Source: Rhizobiaceae bacterium
GTDB taxonomy: Bacteria > Pseudomonadota > Alphaproteobacteria > Rhizobiales > Rhizobiaceae
Direction of reading: 5' to 3'
DNA length: 37,671 nucleotides
NCBI GenBank assembly: GCA_019635715.1
Contig: JAHBYY010000046.1
Coordinates: 1-37,671, forward strand
The notes beneath the pieces were generated by a model, which was given only the letters and a program-made list of their open reading frames with translations, ran no database searches and was not told the DNA's origin. Below are positions 1 through 8,600 of this stretch, in pieces (positions within the stretch are counted from its first letter, which is position 1; every line of letters begins with the position of its first letter). A program made the position numbers and the translations under genes.

Positions 1-1197
1 TTCGCGCGCTTCGAAGCTGATCGCCTCGTTCGCCTTGACGACACGTCCCTCGCCGCCGCCGAACACCTCGTTGGCGGCGACGCGGTAGTATTTCTTCAGG
101 TCGTCGATCCTGAGCACGGGCGCGCCCGGCTTGACCGCCTCGACCTCCTTGCGCGCGCCCTCCGGCAGCGCCGCCCAGTCGATCTCGTTGAAGCGGATGC
201 AGCGGCTGTAATGGCCTTCGTGACCTTCGACCTCGATCATCGGGATCTCGTCCGCGTCGCAGCGGCCGGCGACGAAATGCTGGCAGCGCGGGCCGAAATT
301 GCAGCCCTTCGGACGCTGGTGCGGCAGCGGCAACTGGCCGGGGATGGCGATCAGCGGCCGGGCGTTCTTGTCGGCGCCCGGCAGCGGAATGGAACGGAAC
401 AGTCCCTGCGTATAGGGGTGCCGCATCCGGTCGAACACGTCCTTGATCTTGCCGGTCTCGACCGCCTCGCCGGAATACATCACCGTGATCTTGTCGCAGG
501 TTTCGAGAATCAGGCCGAGATTGTGCGACACGAAGATCATCGACGTGCCGTACTGATGGCCGAGACCCTTCACCAGCTCGACGATGCCGGCCTCGACGGT
601 CACGTCCAGCGCCGTGGTCGGCTCGTCGAGCAGCAGCAGCGCCGGCTTCGACAGCAGCGCCATGGCGATGACGATGCGCTGCTGCTGGCCGCCCGAAAGC
701 TGATGCGGATAGCTGCGCATCATCCGCTCCGGATCGGGAAGCCGCACCGCCTGAACCGTCTCCAGGGCGCGCCGGTAGGCCTCTTCCTTCGACACCTTGT
801 CGTGCAGGATCGGCACTTCCATCAATTGCTGCCCGACCTTCATGGCCGGGTTCAGGCTTGCCATCGGCTCCTGGTAGATCATGGCGATCTCGTTGCCGCG
901 GATGGAGCGCAGCTCCTCCTCGGTCATCTCGCCCATGTCCTTGCCTTTGAACTTGATCCGCCCGCCGACGATCTTCCCGATGTTGGAGAGGTCGCGCATG
1001 ATCCCGAGCGAGACCGTCGACTTGCCGCAGCCGGATTCGCCGACGATGCCCATCGCCTCGCCGGGCTGGACGCTGCAGGAGAAATCCATCACGGCGGGAA
1101 TCTCGCCCCGCTTGGTGAAGAAGGAGATCGACAGATTGTCGATCTCCAGGATCGGCTCGGCGTCTGCGGTGTTCGTGGCTTTGACGGCTTCGTTCAT
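1..1197 (-). CDS. Opp/Dpp-type ABC transporter ATP-binding protein, apparent two-domain OppD-OppF fusion (partial)
   Basis: This is the cytoplasmic ATPase that powers the peptide/nickel-type uptake system encoded upstream. The first 399 codons are present, from an ATG at 1197 to the left edge without a stop. The first nucleotide-binding domain is complete: Walker A GESGCGKST near residues 53-61, signature LSGGQQQR near 167-174, Walker B LLLLDEPTTALD near 188-199, then the RHPYT oligopeptide C-terminal (oligo_HPY) segment with Cys-containing GCNFGPRC. After about residue 350 the chain continues into a fresh domain start (APVLRIDDLKKYYRV), which is how the second half of YejF/GsiA-like double ATPases begins. 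The fusion is therefore inferred, because the second Walker A lies outside the window. It is last in the operon, 190 nt after the permease, and that gap is filled by a 46-bp perfect inverted repeat. Confidence 0.9.
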   Translation of the reverse strand, partial: MNEAVKATNTADAEPILEIDNLSISFFTKRGEIPAVMDFSCSVQPGEAMGIVGESGCGKSTVSLGIMRDLSNIGKIVGGRIKFKGKDMGEMTEEELRSIRGNEIAMIYQEPMASLNPAMKVGQQLMEVPILHDKVSKEEAYRRALETVQAVRLPDPERMMRSYPHQLSGGQQQRIVIAMALLSKPALLLLDEPTTALDVTVEAGIVELVKGLGHQYGTSMIFVSHNLGLILETCDKITVMYSGEAVETGKIKDVFDRMRHPYTQGLFRSIPLPGADKNARPLIAIPGQLPLPHQRPKGCNFGPRCQHFVAGRCDADEIPMIEVEGHEGHYSRCIRFNEIDWAALPEGARKEVEAVKPGAPVLRIDDLKKYYRVAANEVFGGGEGRVVKANEAISFEARE

Positions 1198-1240
1198 CGG
1201 AAAGCTCCTAAGGCCGGCTGGCCCGGATTGAGAATGAAGC

Positions 1241-1358
1241 ACCCCCCTCTGGCCTGCCGGCCATCTCCCCCTCACGGGGGGAGATCAGCCAATCGCCAAG
1301 GCCGAAGCAGCCGATCTCCCCCCGTGAGGGGGAGATGGCCGGCAGGCCAGAGGGGGGT
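1241..1358. repeat. Perfect 46-bp inverted repeat, RIME-like palindrome
   Basis: Arms 1241-1286 and 1313-1358 are exact reverse complements over 46 bases, with a 26-nt loop. Each arm holds the core CTCCCCCTCACGGGGGGAG plus a GCCGGCAGGCC block, and the tips are ACCCCCCTCT/AGAGGGGGGT. This composition resembles rhizobial intergenic mosaic elements. It lies between the permease C stop and the ATPase start of one operon, so the transcript would carry a very strong hairpin that could attenuate or stabilise it. Confidence 0.9.
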
Positions 1359-1387
1359 CGGTGAAGAACTATCGACACTATGGAAAC

Positions 1388-2545
1388 TCAATCCTTCATC
1401 GACTGTTCGCGCAGGGCGTCGGCGAGGAGGTTCAGGCCGAGCACGAACGACATCAACGCTATTGTGGGCGGCAGCGCGGGGTGGATGAAGGAGCGCAGCA
1501 GGCGGCTGGCGTCCTTGATGGCGGTTCCCCAATCCGGGCTTTCCGGCGCGAGTCCCAGGCCGAAATAGCCCAGCGTGCCGAGCAGGATCGTCGTGTAGCC
1601 GATGCGCAGGCAGGCATCGACGATCAGCGGACCGCGCGCATTGGGCAGGATCTCCCACAGCATGATGTACCAGGGAGTTTCGCCGCGCGTCTGCGCCGCG
1701 GCGATGTAGTCGCGTGTCTTGATGTCCATCACCAGGCCGCGGACGATGCGGAACACGCCGGGCGAGGAAGCGAACACCACGGCCACGAAGATGTTGAGCT
1801 GGTTCGGATCGATATGGACGATGCCGAGCGGATCCTTGTCGAAGACCAGTCCGACATAGACCCAGCCGCCGATGACGATGGTCAGCGCCAAGAGCACGTA
1901 GAGCCTGTCCGGACGGTTCTTGAAGCGCGTGTAGAACAGCGTCGCGAAGAAGATGATCGGGAACAGGAAAAACACGCCCGCGAGGCCGTAGGGGATCGGC
2001 GTCTCCATGATGCCCGGCGTCACCAGCAGGTAGAACAGCAGGATGACCGGAAAGGCGAGCACGAGATTGGCCAGGAACGACAGGATCGAATCCACCCGCC
2101 CGCCATAGTAGCCGGCAGGCAGGCCGAGCGTCGCGCCGACCATGATGGCGAACATCGTCGCCGCGGGCGCGATGATCAGCACGATCTGGCTGCCCGACAC
2201 CATGCGGCTGAACACGTCGCGGGCCAGCTTGTCCGCGCCGAAATAGTAGACGCCGCCGCCGTCCGGCACGATCGCCCCGGGCAGCGCGTCCTTCATGATC
2301 GGGATCTGGGCGAGCGGATCGAAGGGCGCGACCGTCGAGGCGAAGATCGCCGTGAACAGCCAGAAGAAACAGATCAGCACCCCGGCGATGCCGACGCCGT
2401 TGTCGTAGAGCTGACCGTAGAGGCCGAGCCGCTTCTTGTAGAACAGGCTCGCAGCGACGACGATCGCCATCGCCAGCCAGACCGGCCAGAAGCGGCCGAT
2501 GACGCCGGCGATGATGGCAAAGACCCCGAGGAATTCCAGCTCCAT
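1388..2545 (-). CDS. Opp/Dpp-type ABC transporter permease, DppC-like, enlarged
   Basis: Inner-membrane permease subunit of a peptide/nickel-type importer, 385 aa. The start is the ATG at 2545, preceded by GGGGGCGGG; the longer open frame upstream only overlaps the neighbouring permease in another frame. The BPD_transp_1 core is clear: ARDVFSRMVSGSQ near residue 108 and the EAA loop YIAAAQTRG near 280-288 that contacts the ATPase. Two things are unusual. The N-terminus adds hydrophobic segments (about 5-35 and 50-70), and residues about 176-252 insert a hydrophobic stretch with probably two extra membrane spans into the permease domain. Typical DppC/OppC proteins are nearer 300 aa. It sits 11 nt downstream of the DppB-like gene, so the two are almost certainly co-translated. 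Confidence 0.93.
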   Translation of the reverse strand: MELEFLGVFAIIAGVIGRFWPVWLAMAIVVAASLFYKKRLGLYGQLYDNGVGIAGVLICFFWLFTAIFASTVAPFDPLAQIPIMKDALPGAIVPDGGGVYYFGADKLARDVFSRMVSGSQIVLIIAPAATMFAIMVGATLGLPAGYYGGRVDSILSFLANLVLAFPVILLFYLLVTPGIMETPIPYGLAGVFFLFPIIFFATLFYTRFKNRPDRLYVLLALTIVIGGWVYVGLVFDKDPLGIVHIDPNQLNIFVAVVFASSPGVFRIVRGLVMDIKTRDYIAAAQTRGETPWYIMLWEILPNARGPLIVDACLRIGYTTILLGTLGYFGLGLAPESPDWGTAIKDASRLLRSFIHPALPPTIALMSFVLGLNLLADALREQSMKD

Positions 2546-2556
2546 CGTCCCGCCCC

Positions 2557-3594
2557 CTATTGAACTCTGATGCGCGGATTGAGGTAGGCGTAGCCGATGT
2601 CGGAGATCAACTGGGTGAACAGGACCACGAAGACCGACACCAGGGAGCAGCCCAGCAGCAGGTCGATGTCGTTGTTGCCTGCCGCCTCCACCAGCGTGAA
2701 GCCGAAGCCCTGGTAGCGGAACATCGTCTCGACGATGACGACGCCGGTGAGCAGCCACGGGAATTGCAGCATGATGACGGTGAACGGCGCGATCAGCGCA
2801 TTGCGCAGCGCATGCTTGATCACCACGCTGGAGAAGCTCAGCCCCTTCAGCCGCGCCGTGCGGATATATTGCTGCGTCATCACCTCGACCATCGAGGCGC
2901 GGGTCATGCGGGCGATGTAGCCGATGCCGTAGACGGCCATCGTCATCACCGGCAGCGTGAAGTTGTAGAATGTCACGCCCTGCGACGTCGCCGAAGCGGC
3001 CGAGCCGTTGAGCCATCCCAGCCAGGTCGCGAATATGACCGTGAAGATGACGCCCGACACGTATTCCGGCGTGGCGGTGGTCGCGATCGAGGCGACCGAA
3101 AGCGTCCTGTCGAGGCGCGTTCCCTCGCGCATGCCTGCCAGGATGCCGATGAGCAGCGCGATGGGAACCATCGTCGCCATCACCCAGAACATCAGGATGC
3201 CGGTCGCGCCCAGCCCCGGCCAGAGCTTGGCCGACACGGTCGTCTTGAACTTGGTCGAGCAGCCGAAATTGCCCTGCAGGATGCCGCCGTAATGCGGCTC
3301 GGCCGGCTCGTTGCAGAAGGCGAAGCGCGGCTTCGCCTCCCCCGTCGCCGCATCGATGTTGGGTTGCTTCTTGACCACGCCGATCCACTGCCCGTAGCGG
3401 ACGAGGAAGTTCTCGCGGTAGCCGTTCTTCACCAGCCAGCTTTCAAGCTGGTCCGCCGGAGTACGCATGTCGAGCTGACTGATGGCCAGCTTCTTCAGGT
3501 TCGGGTCGAGATTGACCATGAAGAAGACGACCATCGTCAGGCAGACCATGGTAGCCAGCATGGTGCCGAGACGGCGCAGAATGAATGCAAGCAT
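2557..3594 (-). CDS. Opp/Dpp-type ABC transporter permease, DppB-like
   Basis: Inner-membrane permease of the importer, 345 aa. It begins MLAFILRRLG followed by a membrane span at about 9-28, the standard start of the DppB/OppB family. A long periplasmic loop (about 29-125) contains two cysteines, Cys94 and Cys112. The remaining membrane segments follow, with the EAA motif QQYIRTARLKG near 241-251. The partner permease starts 11 nt after its stop, and the substrate-binding gene lies 95 nt upstream with a hairpin in the gap. Specificity cannot be told from the permease; the family carries peptides, nickel chelates, opines and other small solutes. Confidence 0.94.
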   Translation of the reverse strand: MLAFILRRLGTMLATMVCLTMVVFFMVNLDPNLKKLAISQLDMRTPADQLESWLVKNGYRENFLVRYGQWIGVVKKQPNIDAATGEAKPRFAFCNEPAEPHYGGILQGNFGCSTKFKTTVSAKLWPGLGATGILMFWVMATMVPIALLIGILAGMREGTRLDRTLSVASIATTATPEYVSGVIFTVIFATWLGWLNGSAASATSQGVTFYNFTLPVMTMAVYGIGYIARMTRASMVEVMTQQYIRTARLKGLSFSSVVIKHALRNALIAPFTVIMLQFPWLLTGVVIVETMFRYQGFGFTLVEAAGNNDIDLLLGCSLVSVFVVLFTQLISDIGYAYLNPRIRVQ

Positions 3595-3649
3595 CGTCGC
3601 CCCCTGCCGTTCAGGTTGGGGTCAGCAAATCGCAACCCTTTGAGATGAG

Positions 3650-3672
3650 AAGGGGGGCGTTCAGCCCCCCTT
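3650..3672 (-). promoter_or_regulatory. Intercistronic hairpin between binding-protein and permease genes
   Basis: A 9-bp perfect stem AAGGGGGGC/GCCCCCCTT encloses a 5-nt loop, 17 nt after the binding-protein stop. No U-run follows. In ABC operons such a structure often protects the upstream message, giving excess binding protein over permease; that role is inferred here. Confidence 0.55.
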
Positions 3673-3689
3673 GCGGTTCCATCACCGGA

Positions 3690-5345
3690 TCAGGCGTCTC
3701 CCAACCAGACCTTGCCGAAATCATGCTCGAAGGTCGGGTGCATGCCGTGATTCTTCACCACCGGCATGGAGCTGTTGTAGAGCTTGCGCCAGTACGGCTG
3801 GATGATGATGCCGGAATCCTGGAGGATCTTCTCGATCTTCTCCATGACGGCCTTGCGCTTCTCCGCATCGGCGATGCCGAGAGCCTCGCCGATGGCCGCA
3901 TCCAGCTCCGGGTTGGAGTAGGCGGCCTCGTTCCAGGCCTCGCCGGTGCGATAGGCGATGGCCACCACCTGGACGCCGAGCGGACGCATGTTCCAGTTGG
4001 TCATCGAGTACGGATACTTCGTCCAGTCGTTCCAGAAGGTCGAGCCCGGCAGGACGGTGCGCTTCACCTTGATGCCGGCGTCGCGAAGCTGCGCGGCGAT
4101 GGCGTCGCCGGTGTTCTTGTGCCAGTCCTCGTCCGAGGTGATCAGGTCGTGCTCGAAATCGGCCTGCCCGGCTTCCGCCATCAGTGCCTTCGCCTTGGCC
4201 GGATCGCGCGCGATCTTCGGCAGGGCGACATATTCCGGATGGATCTCGCAGACGTGATGGTTTTCCGCCGGAGCGCCGGCATTGGCGTAGCCGAGCTGCA
4301 GCACGATGGAATTGTCGACGCCGAGCTGAAGCGCATTGCGCACCTTCTGGTCGTCATAGGGCTTGTTGGCGACGTTGGTGCGGGCGACGATCGTCGCCGC
4401 CGTTATGGTCTCCGAAGTGACCGCGCCGACGCCTTCCAGGATCGACACATAGTCGGCGGAGGTCTCGTGGTTGGTATGGACCTCGCCGGCCTCGAAAGCC
4501 GAGACCATCGCCGACGGATCGGTTCCGTAGTCGATGAACTCGACGCCGTCGAGATAGACCTCGCCGTTCCACCAGGTGCCGTTCTCGCGGCGCTTGTAGA
4601 CCACCTTCTGGCCGACTTCATAGGAAACGAGCTCGAACGGGCCGGTGCCGATCGGATTCTTGACGAAGTCGCGGCCGGTTTCGTCGAAGGAGCGGTGCAC
4701 GACGAGGCCGGGATAGTCGCAGAGCTGCGGAATGAGCGCGATGTCGGGCTTGGTGAGCTTGAGCTTCACCGTCATGTCGTCGACCTTCTCGACCGCGCCC
4801 TCGCGCAGCTTGCCGCTCGCCTCGTCGACCAGCGTGCCGAGACGGCCCGGCATGGAATTGCCTTCGGCGCTCTTGTCGGCCCAGCGGGTGAAGTTGAAGA
4901 TCACGTCCTCGGCGGTGAAGGTGTCGCCATTGTTCCAGGTGACCCCCGGACGGATCTTCAGCGTGTATTCGGTGGCGTCGTCGTTCACTTCCCAGCCCTC
5001 GAGCAGATAGGGCTCGAAAGTGTAGTCGCGCGTGTACTTCACCAGCGGCTCGAGCGTCTGGCGCTCGGCGTTGGAGATCTCCGACCAGTCGGCGGTGCGC
5101 GGATCCTTCGGATCCTTGACCCACATCGCAACCTTGAGGACGCCGCCCTTTTTCGGGGTTTCCTGCGCCAGCGCCTCTGTCGGGGCAGCCAGTCCGATCA
5201 TGCCGTAGGCCATCGCGGTGGTCGCACCGAAGACGCTGGCCATCGCGAGAAACTCGCGCCGGTCGCAGTTTCCGGCCTTCACGTCCGCCGCCATCTTCTC
5301 GATGTGGGACGGGACCCGGTCACCGTTGCTCTTGTACATCGTCAT
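3690..5345 (-). CDS. Periplasmic substrate-binding protein of the Opp/Dpp ABC system (SBP_bac_5), Tat-exported
   Basis: Binds the solute in the periplasm and delivers it to the two permeases downstream. It has 551 aa, the usual size for the DppA/OppA family. The start at 5345 is chosen because GGGAG sits 8 nt upstream; the longer reading frame has no such site. The leader is a twin-arginine signal: Arg29-Arg30 in CDRREFLAM, a hydrophobic stretch, and likely cleavage after ALA at about residue 60. Export in folded form is therefore expected. The mature part shows family landmarks such as [30 protein letters not shown] and [11 protein letters not shown]. The N-region of 28 residues before the arginines is long. 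The substrate is not identifiable from sequence; this is the first gene of a four-gene operon. Confidence 0.93.
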   Translation of the reverse strand: MTMYKSNGDRVPSHIEKMAADVKAGNCDRREFLAMASVFGATTAMAYGMIGLAAPTEALAQETPKKGGVLKVAMWVKDPKDPRTADWSEISNAERQTLEPLVKYTRDYTFEPYLLEGWEVNDDATEYTLKIRPGVTWNNGDTFTAEDVIFNFTRWADKSAEGNSMPGRLGTLVDEASGKLREGAVEKVDDMTVKLKLTKPDIALIPQLCDYPGLVVHRSFDETGRDFVKNPIGTGPFELVSYEVGQKVVYKRRENGTWWNGEVYLDGVEFIDYGTDPSAMVSAFEAGEVHTNHETSADYVSILEGVGAVTSETITAATIVARTNVANKPYDDQKVRNALQLGVDNSIVLQLGYANAGAPAENHHVCEIHPEYVALPKIARDPAKAKALMAEAGQADFEHDLITSDEDWHKNTGDAIAAQLRDAGIKVKRTVLPGSTFWNDWTKYPYSMTNWNMRPLGVQVVAIAYRTGEAWNEAAYSNPELDAAIGEALGIADAEKRKAVMEKIEKILQDSGIIIQPYWRKLYNSSMPVVKNHGMHPTFEHDFGKVWLGDA

Positions 5346-5378
5346 TGCCAAACTCCCATTAACGGCTTTCCGCCTTGT

Positions 5379-5407
5379 AGCATTCCGCATCGCCATCGCA
5401 TTGTCAA
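5379..5407 (-). promoter_or_regulatory. Candidate sigma-70-type promoter of the Opp/Dpp operon
   Basis: Reading the minus strand, TTGACA (5407-5402) is a perfect -35 hexamer. With a 17-nt spacer the -10 would be AATGCT (5384-5379), matching the consensus at only three positions. It lies 34 nt upstream of the binding-protein start. Weak by itself; the rest of the 5346-5630 gap shows no gene. Confidence 0.3.
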
Positions 5408-5599
5408 AGCGAGCGCGCACGGAACATGGGAGCGAATGTGCAATACGGAATGGCGTGCGGTTCGCGCGATTACGACACCGATGGCGCAAAATCGCAAATC
5501 ACCCGCACCGAGCGAAAATAATGCTGCGGCACCACATTTCGTGTGGAGAAGATAGTGCCGGGCAGCTCCGCCGGTGAGCGCCAGCCGCCCCTAGCGATC

Positions 5600-5628
5600 G
5601 GGCCAGAGCCTTCCGCGCCGCTCGGCCC
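5600..5628 (-). terminator. Candidate terminator hairpin after tamB
   Basis: Reading the minus strand, GGGCC and GAGC pair with GCTC and GGCCC around a 10-nt loop with one bulged base, starting 2 nt after the tamB stop. No T-tract follows, so it may be only an mRNA-end stabiliser or a Rho-assisted terminator. Confidence 0.4.
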
Positions 5629-5630
5629 GG

Positions 5631-8600
5631 TCAGTACTCCCGCTCGAAGAAGATGCCGCCCTTGGCTTCGCCGTCATCGGCGGCCGAGCCGCGCAGCTTG
5701 ATGCCCCGGCCGACGTCGAGATCGATCGAGGCCTTGCTCGATCCCGCCTTGTCGCCGGACTCGATGGACAGATAGGTCCGGTCGTTCAGATATTTGCCGA
5801 CGGTCACCGCCGCGCCGCCGCTCTCGCCCGTGGTGACGTCGATATTGTCGACGCCGAGCTTTTCGCGCAGCGAGGTGAGCAGCGAGGTCGACCCGCCGCC
5901 GCCCGCGAGCTGCGCCGCTGCATCCGCCAGTTGCGCCAGTTGAACCGCCGACAGGTTCGACATGGCACGCCCGAAGATGAGCTGCGCCAGCACCTCGTCC
6001 TCCGGCAGGCTGGGGTTCGAGGTGAACGAGAATTTGGGATTGCTGGCCGGACCCGACACGATCACCGTCACCGTCGCGTCCGACGCTTGCGAGGACGCCT
6101 GGAAGTTGAGATCGGGCACCAGCGAGCCGTTGAACGTGATCGACCCCTCGCTGAACGTCAGGCGCCGGCCGAGCAGCGACAGCCGCCCGCGGCGCAGTTG
6201 GAAGCCTCCGGTGGCCTGCGGCGACGACACCGGCCCGAACAGCCGCAGCGATCCGCCCAGTTCGGCGTCGAGCCCGCGCCCCTGCACGAAGATGCGCTGC
6301 GGCGCGTTGACCGTCACGTCGAGTGTCATCCCCCCGCCGGTCGAGCCGCCCCCGCTCGCCGGCCTCAGCAGTTCGGCCTGGCGGCGAACCGCTTCGGGAG
6401 CGTCCTTGTGCTTCACGTCGAGCGCCGTGAGCGACGCGGGAAGGCGCTCGGGGATGGCGATGACCGTGCGCGCGAGATTGACCGTGCCGGTCAGGGCCGG
6501 CGCGATCGCCAGCGGCCCCTTGATCGCGAGGTCGGCGGAGACGGTCGTGGTGACGACGCGCCCGTCCGTATAGCGGCCGTCGGCGACCCGGATGGCGATG
6601 TCGGCCGGGAACCCAGATCCCGAGGCCATGCCGACCGTCCCGGATCCGCTCACGGTACCGCCGCTCGACAGCGTTCCGGTCAGACGGTTGATGGTCGCCC
6701 GATCGGAGCCCAGCGAGATGTCGGCGGTGATGTCGTTCAGGGCCAGGCCGGCGTCGACATAGACCAGCCGAGCCCCGCTGGCGCGCACCGAGCCGGTGAT
6801 GGCCGGCGCGGCCGCCGGACCCCGCACGGCGACATCGATGCCGGCGGTGCCCGACACCGAAATGCCTTGCGCGGCCAATTGGGCCGAGAGGATGCCGAGC
6901 GGCACCGTGCCGTTGAACTTCAGGTCGAGCTGCGGCACGCCTGCCGTTCCGACGGTTCCGCCGCCGCTGAAACTGAGGCCGCCGCCGGCGGCCGTGGCCT
7001 CGAAGCTCAGACGGCTGCCGGCATAGCTGCCGGACGACCGGATCGTCAGCGCACCGATGCCGGCGGAGCGGGTCTGCGAGGTCCGCGCGCCGGTCCAGTC
7101 GAGCTGATAGCCGATGGTCGGGTTGGCGGCCGCGCCACTGACCTTCACGGTGCCGGAAATCGGCCCCGACGCGTCCAGTCCCGCTGCGAAGCGGTTTGCC
7201 AGGGAAGCCGGCAGGCCGGCCAGTGCGACGTTGAGATCGAGGCTGGAGCCCGCCGTGCCCGAGATGGTCGCCGTGCCGCTGCCGAGCGCCAGGGTCAGCC
7301 GGTCCAGCGTCGTGCTGCCGTTGACGATGCGCACGGTGGTGGCGCGCGACAGCCTGGTCGTGATGCCCTCGACGACCGCCTGCGCGGAGGCGAGTTCGAT
7401 GGTGGTCACGCCACCCGTCGCCTCGACCCGGCCCGCGGCCTTGAGCGGGATGCCGCTGACGGTCGCGCCGCCGGCGAACTTCGTCCAGGTGCCGTCGCGC
7501 GCCAGGTCGACGTTCACGCCGCTGACGACCGTCGTGCCCGATTTCAGTTGCCTGGCGCTGACCGTGCCGGCGACGCCGGGCGCCGAAAGATAGTTCGAGA
7601 CCGTCGCATCGATCGCGACGTCCGAAACCGAAAGATCGCCGCGCACGATCGACTTCGAGGTCGCCTTGACGGCGATGCGTGGCGCGCCCTGATTGCGCTC
7701 GAAGACGATTCTTCCGTTCAGGCTGCCGTCGATCTTCTCCAGCGCCAGCGCCGCCAGCGGGCCGATGTCGGGCAGGGTCAGCTCGATGGTTCCTTCCGGT
7801 ACGAAATCCGGATCCAGCGACAACGCGCCAGCGACGCGGTTCCGGCCGAGCGACAAGGTCAGGTCGCGCACCGCGCTGCTGCCGTCGGACGTCGCCAGGA
7901 CCGCCCTGCCGTCCAGCGCCTCGCCGCCGACGATGCCCTTCAGCGTCACCTTCGCCGCCGGGTTCCGGAGGTCGGCTTTCGCCGTGGCGTTGAACAGGAG
8001 ATTCTCGATCGCATGGTCGGCCACCAGCAGCCTGTCGCTGGACACCGTCACGTCGAGATCGGGAGCCGACAAGGCACCCTTGGCCGTGGCCGAGAAGCCG
8101 ATGGCTCCCTTTGCCTGGCCGGCGAGCGGCGCGATATCGCCGAGCGTCCCCTTGATCTCGGCGTCCAGCGTCTCGCCGGAAAGGCTGGCCGCACCTGTCG
8201 CCTGCAGCGGGCCGGAGGTGACGCTGATCGAGCGGGCTGCGATGGCCCCCTGCGCGTCACGAGATATGGCGGCAGCAAGCTGGACGATCTCGCCGAGCAC
8301 CGGACGGGCCGCCGCGGGCAGCGCCGACGAGGCGACGTTGCTGCGCAGGTTGAATGCGACCGCGCCGTCGGCGAGCGACACGGATCCGTCGAACTGGCCG
8401 TTCAAGGCGTCCGACGTGATCGAGCCGCTGTGGATTGTGATCGTTTCGGGCGTCAGCGCGGCCGAGAACGCGGCACTCACTTCGCCGGCCACGAGAGGCG
8501 CGACCGTCGCGTTGTCGAGCGTCACCGAGGCGATCCTGGCCGTCCCCTCCACCGGCCCGGAGCGTGTTGCCGGATCGAAGCCGTCGGCACGGACGTTGAT

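Noticed and set aside
211-1488. Plus-strand frame of 425 codons at the left edge
   Set aside because: It lies opposite the ATPase with Walker motifs and crosses the perfect inverted repeat, so it cannot be a conserved protein.
3585-5555. Plus-strand frame of 656 codons opposite the binding protein
   Set aside because: Shadow with low-complexity Arg/Val/Gly/Asp composition; the minus strand encodes a clear SBP_bac_5 protein with Tat signal.
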